Assembly: GCA_002887195.1 (NCBI GenBank)
Contig: PJAB01001005.1
Location: forward strand, 1-18,291
Source: Chrysochromulina parva
Lineage: Eukaryota; Haptophyta; Prymnesiales; Chrysochromulinaceae
DNA length: 18,291 bases
Direction: 5' to 3'
Shown: piece after piece, positions 8,901 through 15,504 of the stretch
Layout of the letters: the number at the start of each line of letters is the position of its first letter
Position numbering within the stretch: the first letter of the stretch is position 1
Notes under the pieces: generated by a model
Database searches by the model: none
What the model was told of the DNA's origin: nothing
Seen by the model: only the letters and a program-made list of their open reading frames with translations
Translations under genes and position numbers: made by a program

Positions 8901-11900
8901 GAGCGCCAACGCCGCCAGCGCCGCGCGCGCCCAGCGCGAGGCGTCCGAGGCAGCCGCCCTCGCCCTCGAAGCACATGCCCTGGAGAAGGCGGAGTGGGAG
9001 CTCGCGTCCGCCCATGCCGCGCAGGCCTTCGAGCGCAGCTTGGCGGATACCACGGAGGCGGCGGCGCGGGAGCGCGCAGCAGCGGAGGCGAGCCTCGCCC
9101 GAGCTCAGAGCGAGATCGCGCAGCTCGAATCTCTCTTCGAGAGCTTGCGGCGCGACCATGCGGTACTCGTGGCCGACCTCGCCACCGAGCAGGTGAGCGC
9201 GATGGAGTGCGATGGAGTGCGACTGATTGTGATGGATTGCGACTGATGACCTCCTGATGACCACTCGATGACCACTTGATGAGCGCCTGATGAGCGCCTG
9301 ATGAGCGCCTGATGACCTCCTGATGACCTCTTGATGACCTCCTGATGAGCTCTCGCCTCCGAGCAGCAAGCGTACAGCCGCGCGATCACTGCCCCTCCTA
9401 CTTCCCCTCCCACTTCCCCTCCTCATTGCCCTCCTCATTGCCCTCCTCATTGCCCTCATTGCAGCAAGCGTACAGCCGCGCGATCGTGTCGCTCAAGACG
9501 GGCCACTCGGCCGAATGCCGCCGGCTGCAGGCGGCCCTCGAGGCCGAGCGAGAGCGCGCCGAGGCTCAATTCCACGAGTGCCTCGCCCAGAAGCAATTAG
9601 CAACCCAATTACGCGAGCGGCTCGGCGAGACGCATGCACGAAGGACCGAGTACGAGGCGGCGGCCGTCATTGCCTCCCTCATTAGGCCGATTGCCTCCCT
9701 CATTAGGACGATTGCCTCCCTCATTAGGACGATTGCCTCCCTCATTAGGACGATTGCCTCCCTATTGCCTCACTCATTAGGACGATTGCCTCCCTCATCA
9801 GGTACGAGGCGGCGGTCGTGGCTGCCATCGCGCGCGCGCCCGCAGGCTCACCGGGAGCCCGGCAGCTCGAGGCACGGATTCAAGCGGCCCTCGCAACAGG
9901 CGGCGGCGGCTCTGTGTCTGTTGGGGGCGGCGGCGATGGCGGCTCGACACTTTCGCTCACCCCGTCGCTTCGATCGAGGGTTTCGTCACGCATGCATTCG
10001 CAGCTGCCCTCGCCCCTCGCCGGACCGCGCAAGGGCGGCTTCGGCGCCGCCTCCGCGGCCGCCGCGCCGCTCCCCTCGCCGCTCCCCTCCCCCCTTGCCG
10101 GACTGCGCAAGGGCGGCTTTGGCACGGGCTTCCCGCCAGCACTCGAAACGACGACGACGCCCTCGCCCAAGAATGCCCTGTCGTCGGCGGCGGCCGACGC
10201 AGCGGCCGACGCGGCGGCCGGCGGCAGTGGCGGCGGCCGGAGCAGCGTTGGTGGCCGCAGCATCTTCGACGACGACGGCGCGGACGGACGCGTGCATGAC
10301 CTGACCGCCTTTGCTCCCAGCGCCACCACGAGCGAGCGCGGCGGCAGCAGCGAGCGCGGCGACGGTGGGGCCGGCGGCGGCGATGGGGACTCCGATGCTC
10401 CCGCCTTTCTCCTCGAGCTCGAGCAGGAGCTTCGTTACTCTGTCGGTCGCGAACAGGACGCTGCCACGTACGCGGCCGCTCTCCCTCATTAGGATGATTG
10501 CCTCCCTCATTAGGATGATTGCCTCCCTCATCACGTACGCGGCCGCTCTCCGCCGCTGGATCGCTTCTTGTCTCACTGCCTCCCTCATTAGGATGATTGC
10601 CTCCCTCATCACGTACGCGGCCGCTCTCCGCCGCTGGATCGCTTCTTGTCTCACTGCCTCCCTCATCAGGATGATTGCCTCCCTCATTAGGATGATTGCC
10701 TCCCTCATCAGGTTCGTGGCCGACCTCCAAGCTCAGCTCGATGCCGCGGTGGCCGCACGCGCCGACGCGGCCGCAGCCCACGCTCAGAAAGCGTCCGAGG
10801 CGCAGCAAACCATCCTTCGGCTCCAGTCAGAGGTCAGCCGACCCCGACCCCGACCCCGAACCCGACGAACCCGACCCCGACCCCTTAGCCGACCCCGAAC
10901 CCGAGGCCCAGCACACCGTCCTGCGGCTACAGCCGGAGGTGCACGCCTGGAAAAAGAGCCGAGGCGCGTCGTCCAGTGCTCGCCACGGCGCCCATGGGCT
11001 CACCACGGCGCCCCTCCCCCCTCCCCACAGGTGCACGCCTTGCGAGCGGAGACGGCGAGTGCCGACGCCGAGCTCGCGACAGGGGCGGCCGCGTCGGAGC
11101 TGCAGCGCCAGCGTCAGCTCCTCGAGTCTGAGAAGCTCAAGATGGCGTCGATGAAGCGCATGTTCGAGAGCCAGCTGAGTGCGAGCCAGGCGGCACAGGA
11201 CGCGGAGAAGAGGTGCTCGAGCGCGAGCGGGTGGAGGGCCTGCCCTCTGATGACCTCTTCTGATGACCTCAGCTGATGACCTCTGATTGCCTCCCCCATC
11301 AGGCTGCGGGCGGAGCTCTCGCACGCACGCACAGAGCAGCAGCTGAACGCGGCCGAGGCGCAGCGCGCGTCGCTCCAGCGTGCTCGCGAGCGCGCGGAGT
11401 TGCCTAATATGGAGCTCGAACATGTGGGCGCCCAGGAGGGCGCGAGCTCACCAGGGGACAGCGTCGTATTGGGCGAGGCCCCAGGCAGCGTCCCGGGCGG
11501 CGCCCAACACAACGCCTCGGGCTCGACGACCGGTTCCGCGCCCAACACGGCGCGGGGCGAGGGGCGGCGTGTCTGGGAGCGCGAGTCGGCGGCCGCCGAG
11601 GCGAAGGTGGCGGAGGAGGTGGCCTCGTTGCGCGCGCAGCTCCGCTCCATCTCGGCCAAATCGGTCGAGCAATTGGCCGAGCTCCAGACGAGATTGAGCG
11701 CCGAGTCGGGCGAGCGGCAGCGGCTCCGGGGCGCGTACGAACAGAGCGAGGCGGAACTCCGGGAGCTCACCGAGGCCTACTCGCTCGTGTGGGACGAGCT
11801 GCAGCAGCAGCGCGGCGCGTTGCAGGCGGCCACCGCGCAGCTCGAGGCCATGAAGCTTCATGTCGAGTCGAAGCACACGAACGTCGACATCATCCTGACG

Positions 11901-11987
11901 CCGAGAGGTTCGTCGAGCGACTCCTCGATGGGCTCGAATACGTCGCTGAGGACGAGTGTCGGCTACCCCACCCAAAGCACCCGGTGA
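2601..11987 (+). CDS. N-terminal-motor kinesin with long Ala-rich coiled-coil tail, 20 exons
   Basis: ATP-driven microtubule motor. Proposed exons: 2601-3656, 3763-3975, 4124-4279, 4451-4534, 4625-4722, 4799-5258, 5401-5706, 5820-6208, 6420-6711, 6819-6980, 7246-7482, 7683-8141, 8311-8415, 8575-8721, 8857-9192, 9465-9649, 9802-10467, 10712-10832, 11031-11212, 11303-11987. They total 6,339 nt (2,112 residues) with no internal stop. The motor follows a basic Ser-rich leader of about 42 residues: FRVAVRCRPL start, P-loop GQTGTGKT (149-156), switch I NAESSRSH (316-323), switch II DLAGSE (367-372), INKSL, and SLLGNAYSLMIATISP in exon 3, close to the family's SLGGNxxTxMIAxxSP. The motor ends near residue 460. 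The tail is Ala/Glu/Arg heptad-like, with Gly and Ala homopolymers, a Gly/Ser/Pro-rich hinge in exon 17 and a Ser-rich C-terminus. The PYRDSKLT site is atypical (SVFQEETLTKML). Kinesin identity is near certain; the subfamily is not recognised. Exon edges rest on GT-AG sites, frame and protein continuity, and each could shift. Confidence 0.88.
3657..3762 (+). repeat. Kinesin intron 1: 10-bp minisatellite plus copy of exon 1 end
   Basis: Phase 0, 106 bp, GTGATG...CCGCAG. About five copies of GGATGACCTC fill the middle. The last ~20 bases (GCGCTACGTGCCGCAG) repeat the last bases of exon 1 (GCGCTACGTGCCACAG). Splicing joins RYVPQ to PGRASMRV just before the switch II strand. Confidence 0.8.
3976..4123 (+). 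repeat. Kinesin intron 2 with internal 33-bp duplication
   Basis: Phase 0, 148 bp, GTGAGT...GCGTAG. A 24-base block at 4001-4024 recurs at 4034-4057 (period 33). The 3' half is non-repetitive and includes TATTATGGCAAC. The acceptor is chosen because it restores the SSLLGN motor motif. Confidence 0.75.
4280..4450 (+). repeat. Kinesin intron 3: 36-bp higher-order repeat
   Basis: Phase 0, 171 bp, GTGAGG...CATCAG. Three copies of a 36-bp unit begin near 4331, 4367 and 4403. Each is built from smaller CTAATGACC, CTGATGACC and CTCAATGCC modules. Confidence 0.75.
4535..4624 (+). repeat. Kinesin intron 4: 10-bp minisatellite flanked by exon duplication
   Basis: Phase 0, 90 bp, GTGATG...CTGCAG. Six or more copies of TGATGACCTC. 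The exon 4 end (TTTTCGGAGCTGCAG, ending 4534) is repeated as GTTTCGGAGCTGCAG at the intron's 3' end (ending 4624). Confidence 0.85.
4723..4798 (+). other. Kinesin intron 5 with copy of exon 6 start
   Basis: Phase 2, 76 bp, GTGCGA...CATTAG. The first ~27 bases of the intron are almost identical to the first ~27 bases of exon 6 (shared core GAGGAGCTTCAAGCGATGCA), at 4727 and 4803. The remainder has a few TGATGGCC/TGATTGCG modules. Confidence 0.85.
5089..5128 (+). repeat. GGC run coding poly-Gly in kinesin exon 6
   Basis: Uninterrupted GGC triplets give about 13 Gly in the tail, between two coiled-coil stretches; likely a flexible, length-variable linker. Confidence 0.85.
5259..5400 (+). other. 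Kinesin intron 6 with two copies of exon 7 start
   Basis: Phase 0, 142 bp, GTGAGG...CATCAG. The intron 5' end (GTGAGGACACGAGCGCC) and an internal block near 5322 (CTGAGGACACTAGCGCCC, preceded by CATCAG) both resemble the exon 7 start (GTGATGACGAGCGCCATC). Use of the internal acceptor meets an in-frame stop, so it is treated as intron. Confidence 0.7.
5475..5556. mobile_element. 82-bp inverted-repeat element inside kinesin exon 7
   Basis: The left arm 5475-5497 begins GGTTGCCATATTAGG. The right arm 5530-5556 ends CCTAATTTGGCAACC. They pair over 15 of 16 outer bases and then over ACGCCTC/GAGGCGT after a 4-base bulge, with a 32-base loop. The reading frame passes through (GVAILGT...PPNLATEG). 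It looks like a MITE-type insertion tolerated in the tail, or simply a hairpin; I see no clear target-site duplication. Confidence 0.45.
5707..5819 (+). repeat. Kinesin intron 7: 12-bp minisatellite
   Basis: Phase 0, 113 bp, GTGCGC...CATCAG. About seven copies of a 12-bp TCTGATGGCCTC unit. The intron start (GTGCGCGCTCTCCTTCGCCC) resembles the exon 8 start (GTGCACTCCCTCGGCCC). Confidence 0.8.
5941..5983 (+). repeat. GCC run coding poly-Ala in kinesin exon 8
   Basis: GCC triplets give a run of about 14 residues, Ala with one Thr, after VPLRKLR. Length variation between strains would be expected. Confidence 0.85.
6209..6419 (+). repeat. Kinesin intron 8: 21-bp repeat carrying CATTAG in each unit
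   Basis: Phase 2, 211 bp, GTACGA...CATTAG. The first ~38 bases nearly match the exon 9 start (GTACGAGGCCGAGNCGAACT core). About eight 21-bp units (ATTGCCTCCCTCATTAGGAC plus G) follow, each with its own potential acceptor. Confidence 0.85.
6712..6818 (+). repeat. Kinesin intron 9: 33-bp repeat
   Basis: Phase 0, 107 bp, GTGATC...CATCAG. The word CCCTGATTGC recurs at 6732, 6765 and 6798, giving a 33-bp period with CTTGATGGCCCCTGATGATG inside. Confidence 0.75.
6981..7245 (+). repeat. Kinesin intron 10: long 10-11-bp CTGATGGCG minisatellite
   Basis: Phase 0, 265 bp, GTGAGT...TCGCAG. Roughly 18 units of CTGATGGCGG/CTGATGACGA/CTGATGGCGT run to about 7170, then ~75 non-repetitive bases lead to the acceptor. 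Confidence 0.8.
7483..7682 (+). repeat. Kinesin intron 11: 12-bp ATTGCCCTCCTA minisatellite
   Basis: Phase 0, 200 bp, GTGGGC...CCGCAG. About 13 units, CCTAATTGCCCT in the 5' half and CCTCATTGCCCT in the 3' half. The intron start (GTGGGCTGGC) resembles the exon 12 start (GTGGGTCGGC). Confidence 0.8.
8142..8310 (+). repeat. Kinesin intron 12 containing a copy of exon 12 end plus donor
   Basis: Phase 0, 169 bp, GTACGC...CATCAG. A ~38-base block ending the exon and entering the intron (core GTCTCGAGGCCGAATTGGT, GCCAAGGTACGCATGGC) recurs in the intron near 8203-8240 with GCCAAGGTATGCATGGC. CTGATTGCCCTC units lie between. The second copy offers an alternative donor. Confidence 0.75.
8416..8574 (+). 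other. Kinesin intron 13 with internal GTGGCCGAG block
   Basis: Phase 0, 159 bp, GTGACC...CATCAG. An internal CTCAG|GTGGCCGAGCTCAAG at about 8497-8516 looks like the true exon 14 start (CATCAG|GTGGCCGCTGCCGAG), but its frame hits TGA soon after, so I leave it intronic. The word CCTAATATGG is at 8477-8486. Confidence 0.65.
8722..8856 (+). repeat. Kinesin intron 14: 10-bp GATGACCTCC minisatellite
   Basis: Phase 0, 135 bp, GTGAGG...CCGCAG. Eight or more units of GATGACCTCC, with GATGATCTCCCGCAG at the acceptor. Confidence 0.8.
9193..9464 (+). repeat. Kinesin intron 15: two minisatellites around a copy of the exon 15-16 junction
   Basis: Phase 0, 272 bp, GTGAGC...TTGCAG. TGATGAGCGCC/TGATGACCTCC units fill the 5' part and CCTCATTGCCCT units the 3' part. 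Between them, at about 9357-9391, GCCTCCGAGCAG is joined directly to CAAGCGTACAGCCGCGCGAT, matching the end of exon 15 and the start of exon 16. Confidence 0.85.
9650..9801 (+). repeat. Kinesin intron 16: 21-bp repeat
   Basis: Phase 2, 152 bp, GTACGA...CATCAG. The intron begins GTACGAGGCGGCGGCCGTC, nearly the exon 17 start GTACGAGGCGGCGGTCGTG. Several 21-bp units (ATTGCCTCCCTCATTAGGAC plus G) follow, with one shortened unit near 9757. Confidence 0.85.
10006..10126 (+). repeat. Duplicated PSPLAGxRKGGFG peptide in kinesin exon 17
   Basis: Two copies of a Pro/Gly-rich peptide (LAGPRKGGFG and LAGLRKGGFG) lie within the exon 17 hinge, about 28 residues apart, separated by an Ala/Pro/Ser stretch. 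The DNA copies differ at several positions, so this is an older duplication. Confidence 0.7.
10468..10711 (+). repeat. Kinesin intron 17: 78-bp higher-order repeat holding exon-like sequence
   Basis: Phase 2, 244 bp, GTACGC...CATCAG. GTACGCGGCCGCTCTCC starts at 10468, 10535 and 10613. The last two head 78-bp units that end in 21-bp GATGATTGCCTCCCTCATYA modules. Splicing gives AT|FVADLQAQLDAA. Confidence 0.8.
10833..11030 (+). other. Kinesin intron 18: CCGACC repeat and copy of the exon 18-19 junction
   Basis: Phase 0, 198 bp, GTCAGC...CCACAG. A CCGACC/CCGAAC hexanucleotide run covers about 10838-10905. An exon-like block near 10911-10950 reads like the exon 18 end (CTGCGGCTACAGCCGGAG) joined directly to the exon 19 start (GTGCACGCC). 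It could be a 27-nt cassette exon. Confidence 0.7.
11213..11302 (+). other. Kinesin intron 19
   Basis: Phase 2, 90 bp, GTGCTC...CATCAG. Four TGATGACCTC/TGATTGCCTC modules occupy the 3' half. Confidence 0.7.
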
Positions 11988-12305
11988 CGGTTGAGAAATG
12001 GTGGGCCACTCGCGCGCACTTGATCTTGAACCGCTAACGCGCTATGTACTGACAGCCGTACTCTCGTCCGGTCTGACTCTCTGTCACCTCCGCGTCGCGG
12101 CTGGGTGTGAGCTCGAGCCTGGGGCGACCGCTTCTGGGACCGCTTCCGGGACCCGGGTTGAATTACTAATACTATTAGAAAACAAGCTCGCAGGCAAGAT
12201 CATGGACAAGGACTAACAAGTCACATGCGACGTCATCACCCGTCATGCGTACCATGAAGAAGACCGTAAATAACGTGCCGACGTGTCGACCGCCAACGCG
12301 CACTC
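11988..12305. other. Convergent intergenic spacer
   Basis: This is the 3' flank of both the kinesin gene and the reverse-strand gene. No gene is seen. No AATAAA is evident; the AT-rich patch GAATTACTAATACTATTAGA near 12160-12179 is the only compositional feature. Confidence 0.5.
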
Positions 12306-13358
12306 TCACCAAACGGCGCTGTCGGCAGCCGCTGACACGGTCGCTTTCGCCGGCGGCGGCAGCACATCGTCCGCCGTCGGCGGCATGTCATCGTCCGCCG
12401 CTCCCGTCATCACATCGTCCACCGCCGGCGTCCCCTCCAAATCTGCACGCTCTTGCGCCGCCGCCGCCGCCGCTCGAGCCGCCGCCGCCGTCGCCGCCTG
12501 TGAATTCACAGCCTCGGCTGCACGTGCCTCCGCCTCCTGCTGCGCCACCACGTACCGGCTGTCCATGCTGCGCGACTTGGCGCGCTCGACCTCCTCCTTG
12601 GCGCGCTTCGCCTTCTCCTTCGCCCGCGCCCGGTCCGTCGCCGTGGTCCGTAGCTCGTGCGCGGGCGTGCGCATGTACTCCATCTGCCTGTTCCGGTGCT
12701 CGAAGTTGCACACGGCGACGCTCTCCTTGTACGAGGAGCGCAGCTCCGCGAGCTTGCGGAGCTCCTGCATCTGGCGCTGCTTCTCGAGCTGCCACTCCCG
12801 CCCCTTGGTGCTCATCTCGCGCTTCGAACCGAATTTGGGTCCGGCCTCCGGCGGCGGCGGTGCGGACGGCGGCGGCGGCGACGCTGCGAGCTGCTCGAAG
12901 AGGGCGTGCGCCTCGGTCGAGGCGCCCACGTCGCACGTGAACGTCTTCTTGCGCCAGTGCGCCGGCTTGGGCGTGTGGGTCGGCTTCGGGTTGATGGCTG
13001 CTTCCGCGCGGGCCTTGAGCATCTCCTGGCGCGCCATCTCTCGAATCGGCTCCTCCTGGAGCCTCTCAAGCAGCTCGCTAAACTGGCGGCCGCTGTTGAT
13101 ATTGTCCTTGGTCATGACGGTCTCGAGCTCGTCCTCGCTGAGCATCGACCTCCAACGCGCGCCGGCCTTCTCCTTGGACTTCATGTACGTGGGCGCACCG
13201 CCACGGGAGGTCTTGCTGCGCCGCGTGGACGGCGCGCCGCTGGTGTGAGTGGACCGTGTCCGTGAGGTCGAAGGAGGTGGCTCGTACTGCGGTTCTTGCT
13301 TGGCGACCTTGGATAGGTATTCGATGCGTGCGCTGCTGCGCGCCTCCGATTTGAGCAT
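12306..13358 (-). CDS. Uncharacterised coiled-coil protein (350 aa)
   Basis: Uninterrupted frame of 350 codons from the ATG at 13358 (MLKSEARSSARIEYLSKVAK). The frame stays open to an ATG at 13598, but those 80 codons cross a G-run tract and look like leader, so I prefer the inner start. The N-terminal 75 residues are basic and Ser/Thr/Pro-rich. A compact charged block follows (MLSEDELETVMTKDN...FSELLERLQEEPIREMARQE, about residues 73-118), then a Pro-rich linker (PPPPSAPPPPEAG) and a long basic coiled coil (about 175-300) with many REWQLEKQRQMQELRKLAEL-type heptads. Next is an Ala-rich run, and an acidic tail (DDVMTGAADDD). There are no membrane segments or catalytic motifs. I do not recognise the family; a cytoskeletal or flagellar structural role is only a guess. 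It converges on the kinesin gene and has none of its introns. Confidence 0.7.
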   Translation of the reverse strand: MLKSEARSSARIEYLSKVAKQEPQYEPPPSTSRTRSTHTSGAPSTRRSKTSRGGAPTYMKSKEKAGARWRSMLSEDELETVMTKDNINSGRQFSELLERLQEEPIREMARQEMLKARAEAAINPKPTHTPKPAHWRKKTFTCDVGASTEAHALFEQLAASPPPPSAPPPPEAGPKFGSKREMSTKGREWQLEKQRQMQELRKLAELRSSYKESVAVCNFEHRNRQMEYMRTPAHELRTTATDRARAKEKAKRAKEEVERAKSRSMDSRYVVAQQEAEARAAEAVNSQAATAAAARAAAAAAQERADLEGTPAVDDVMTGAADDDMPPTADDVLPPPAKATVSAAADSAVW

Positions 13359-13609
13359 GATGCCAGGTGTTGGGCGGGGTTGGCCGGAGGGAGAACGCTC
13401 AGGGACCCGAACTAAAGTTCGTTTCGTACCAAACGTACGAGCAAGCCGTGTTTGGGAGAAACTTGACAAGAAAGGGGGGAAAGGGGGGAGGGGTGATTTC
13501 CTAAGTAGGTGCCAGATCGATCCGTAAAGGCCTGGTGCGTCCATCTGTGGCCATCCAACTCTCTCAGCACGGCCATGACCCAGATGCCACGACCCCACAG
13601 ACTATGAGC
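13359..13609 (-). promoter_or_regulatory. Leader/promoter region of the reverse coiled-coil gene
   Basis: The 250-base gap between two reverse-strand genes. It holds a G-run tract at about 13471-13494 (two G6 runs and a G4, C-rich on the transcribed sense). No TATA box is visible. Confidence 0.35.
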
Positions 13610-15253
13610 TCAGGCAGCCGAGCTGAGTCTCTGCCCAAACAGCTCGCTGTCCATCAGTGTAAAGCCAGGCACCGGGCATGGCAGTGTAAAGCCAGGCACC
13701 GGGCATGGCACGTGCACGCAGACCTCCGAGCAAATGGTGCAGCGCACCTGATCAGAGGCGTCGCCGATGACCATCTCGCGCGCCACTGGGTCGCCGCCCT
13801 CATGTGCATGAGCGCGATCTCATATTTCTCGATGAGCGGCGTATCGCACTTCGGGCACGTCTCCAGTTTTTGCTCATTTCGCAACTTCTTGGTGCCCTGT
13901 TCCATCTCATCGCTGTCTTCCCCATCTTCCTCATCCTCGTCTTCGTCCTCCACCTCATCCTCCTCTTGTACTTTGTCTATGCCTTCCACCTCCTCGCCTA
14001 CCGCCTCTGCTAGCAACGGATGCCAATAGAGTGCGGCGGAGAATGCACGGCTTCCCCGCTGGAAGTGGAGGTCTGCAAGATTATGGAGCTCGATCACCAT
14101 CTGCAGGTGGTTGATGAACTCTTGCCTCCCCTCTGCACACAGCCACACCCCTGCCACCACGCAGAAGGAGGGCCAAGGCTAACCCCCCCCTCCGGAGCAC
14201 CACCTCGAGATCCTCGCCTAATGACTGCCACGACCATTCTGCAGTGGGGCACTCCATCACTGGCCGCGTGGCCGCGTGTAGATGAGGAGTCCATAGTCAT
14301 CCCCGATTCCCCGTCGTCCGAGTGCACCCCCACCTGCCGCTGCGCGGCAGTTGGTTGGTGTGCAATGCCGGATCCGACCCGGTGCGTGGGAAGTGGCTAG
14401 CCGTGTACTTGTCCTCTGCCTCGTGCTTCAACTTCGGATTATGGAACCCAAAGTCAGCCGCCCTCGCCCAGGCATCAGCCATGACGTGGTTGATCGGCAC
14501 GCCCGGGACGCCCCTGGCAATGAGAGCCGCCGCCGCGTGCTCGGCCTCGACGTTGGCTTGTGCGAGCTCATAGACCAGTGAGAATTTGGCTGGCCCATTT
14601 AGCTCGCAAGCTTTCAGTCGGTTGGCCAAAGGCGCAAGTCGAAGGGCTGCGTCGGAGTTGCCAGCCAACACTTTGCAGAGAATGGCTGCATTCGCAAGCA
14701 CGCCCTCTGCTGTCGGCGCATATGCCATCGCCGCTTGCACCGTACACGAAAGTGCGATCGACATGTCGTCAGACGAAGCCAGAGTTCGTCCCACTCTCAT
14801 CCTACGGAGCTCGGCCAAGGCGCTGCGCTGCGCCAAGAGGGACTTGGCCTCCGCCGCCGTTAGGTCGCCAAACTGTCGCGCAAACGCATCGTGCCTGAGC
14901 CTTTCGGCGCTCACACAGGCATCCACATGAGGAGCAACTAGGACCGCTGGCGGATCAGATCTGATCCTCGTCTGCTTGAAGTACTTCTTACACACAGAAT
15001 GGTCACTCCCCACCACAGCTCGTCGTCACCAACGCCCCAGCGTGCAAAGACTCGCTGGCCTACCCGGTACGGCCCAACACCTTGGCTGCGAGTCGAAGGC
15101 TGACACGTAGCCAAGGTGAAAGCCTGGAGCTGCGTCTCATAGTTCCCGAGCAATTTATCGACTGTCGAAGGGCTGGCTCTGGGAAGGTCCGGACGAGCTT
15201 TGGCCAGATCGGCGCAGAGCAAAGTGCCATCGTACGTACGGATGCGCGGCTCC
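13610..15253 (-). CDS. Candidate multi-exon gene, Tudor/SH3-like segment and CxxC zinc ribbon
   Basis: Several reverse-strand open segments read like one protein. (a) 15253-14992 follows the acceptor-like TGATTTCAG and codes RIRTYDGTLLCADLAKARPD...LLGNYETQLQAF and then PYRVGQRVFARWG..DELWWGVTIL, which resembles a Tudor/SH3-like barrel strand; it ends at a good donor TGT|GTAAGA. (b) About 14940-14390 codes an Ala-rich helical part (LVYELAQANVEAEHAAAALI, HVMADAWARAADFGFHN). (c) About 14150-13800 codes EFINHLQMVIELHNLADLHF, then a long Asp/Glu run, then ETCPKCDTPL. (d) 13800-13610, in a different frame, codes DPVAREMVIGDASDQVRCTICSEVCV and ends at a TGA (13610-13612). The CPKC...CTIC spacing suits a zinc ribbon. 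Exon joins between a, b, c and d are not resolved, and I do not recognise the family. It may be more than one gene or partly decayed. Confidence 0.4.
13655..13708. repeat. Perfect 27-bp tandem duplication
   Basis: Two identical 27-bp copies, 13655-13681 and 13682-13708. On the reverse strand they code a doubled nonapeptide (CPVPGFTLP) at the end of the zinc-ribbon frame. Perfect identity implies a very recent event. Confidence 0.9.
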
Positions 15254-15288
15254 TGAAATCACAAGCCTCTCGAAGCCAAACGGTCTCA

Positions 15289-15372
15289 TCAAGTTGCGAT
15301 CTTGTTCGCTGCACTTTGAGGCCCTAAACGCGAGGCCTCAAGTTGCGATCTTGTTCGCTGCACTTTGAGGCC
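15289..15372. repeat. 35-bp direct repeat, 49-bp period
   Basis: The same 35 bases (core TTGCGATCTTGTTCGCTGCA) occur at 15289-15323 and 15338-15372, identical by eye. Confidence 0.9.
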
Positions 15373-15377
15373 TCGCG
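15329..15377. repeat. 13-bp perfect inverted repeat
   Basis: CGCGAGGCCTCAA at 15329-15341 and its exact reverse complement TTGAGGCCTCGCG at 15365-15377, with a 23-base loop that overlaps the second copy of the direct repeat. Confidence 0.85.
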
Positions 15378-15461
15378 TGTGTTGTCGTAGATGTACACCC
15401 CGCCATTCTCCACCGTATGCCCACGCGTCTTCGCCAGCATCTGTGCATCAGCGTCCGCGTG

Positions 15462-15504
15462 GCGGACACATCCATGACCTCAATCGCGGACACATCCATG
15501 ACCT
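15462..15504. repeat. 19-bp direct repeat, 24-bp period
   Basis: GCGGACACATCCATGACCT at 15462-15480 and 15486-15504. Confidence 0.9.

Noticed and set aside
9957..10808. Reverse open frames with RDEGGNHPNEGG repeats
   Set aside because: Antisense of intron 17 and exon 17; open only because the 21-bp unit is a multiple of three.
12283..13248. Forward 321-codon open frame opposite the reverse coiled-coil gene
   Set aside because: Its Ser/Ala/Cys-rich composition is the complement of an Arg/Glu/Ala coiled-coil code; the reverse frame has far more protein-like character.
13359..13598. Upstream extension of the reverse coiled-coil gene to an ATG at 13598
   Set aside because: The 80 extra codons cross a G-run tract and look unlike the rest of the protein; the inner ATG at 13358 is preferred.
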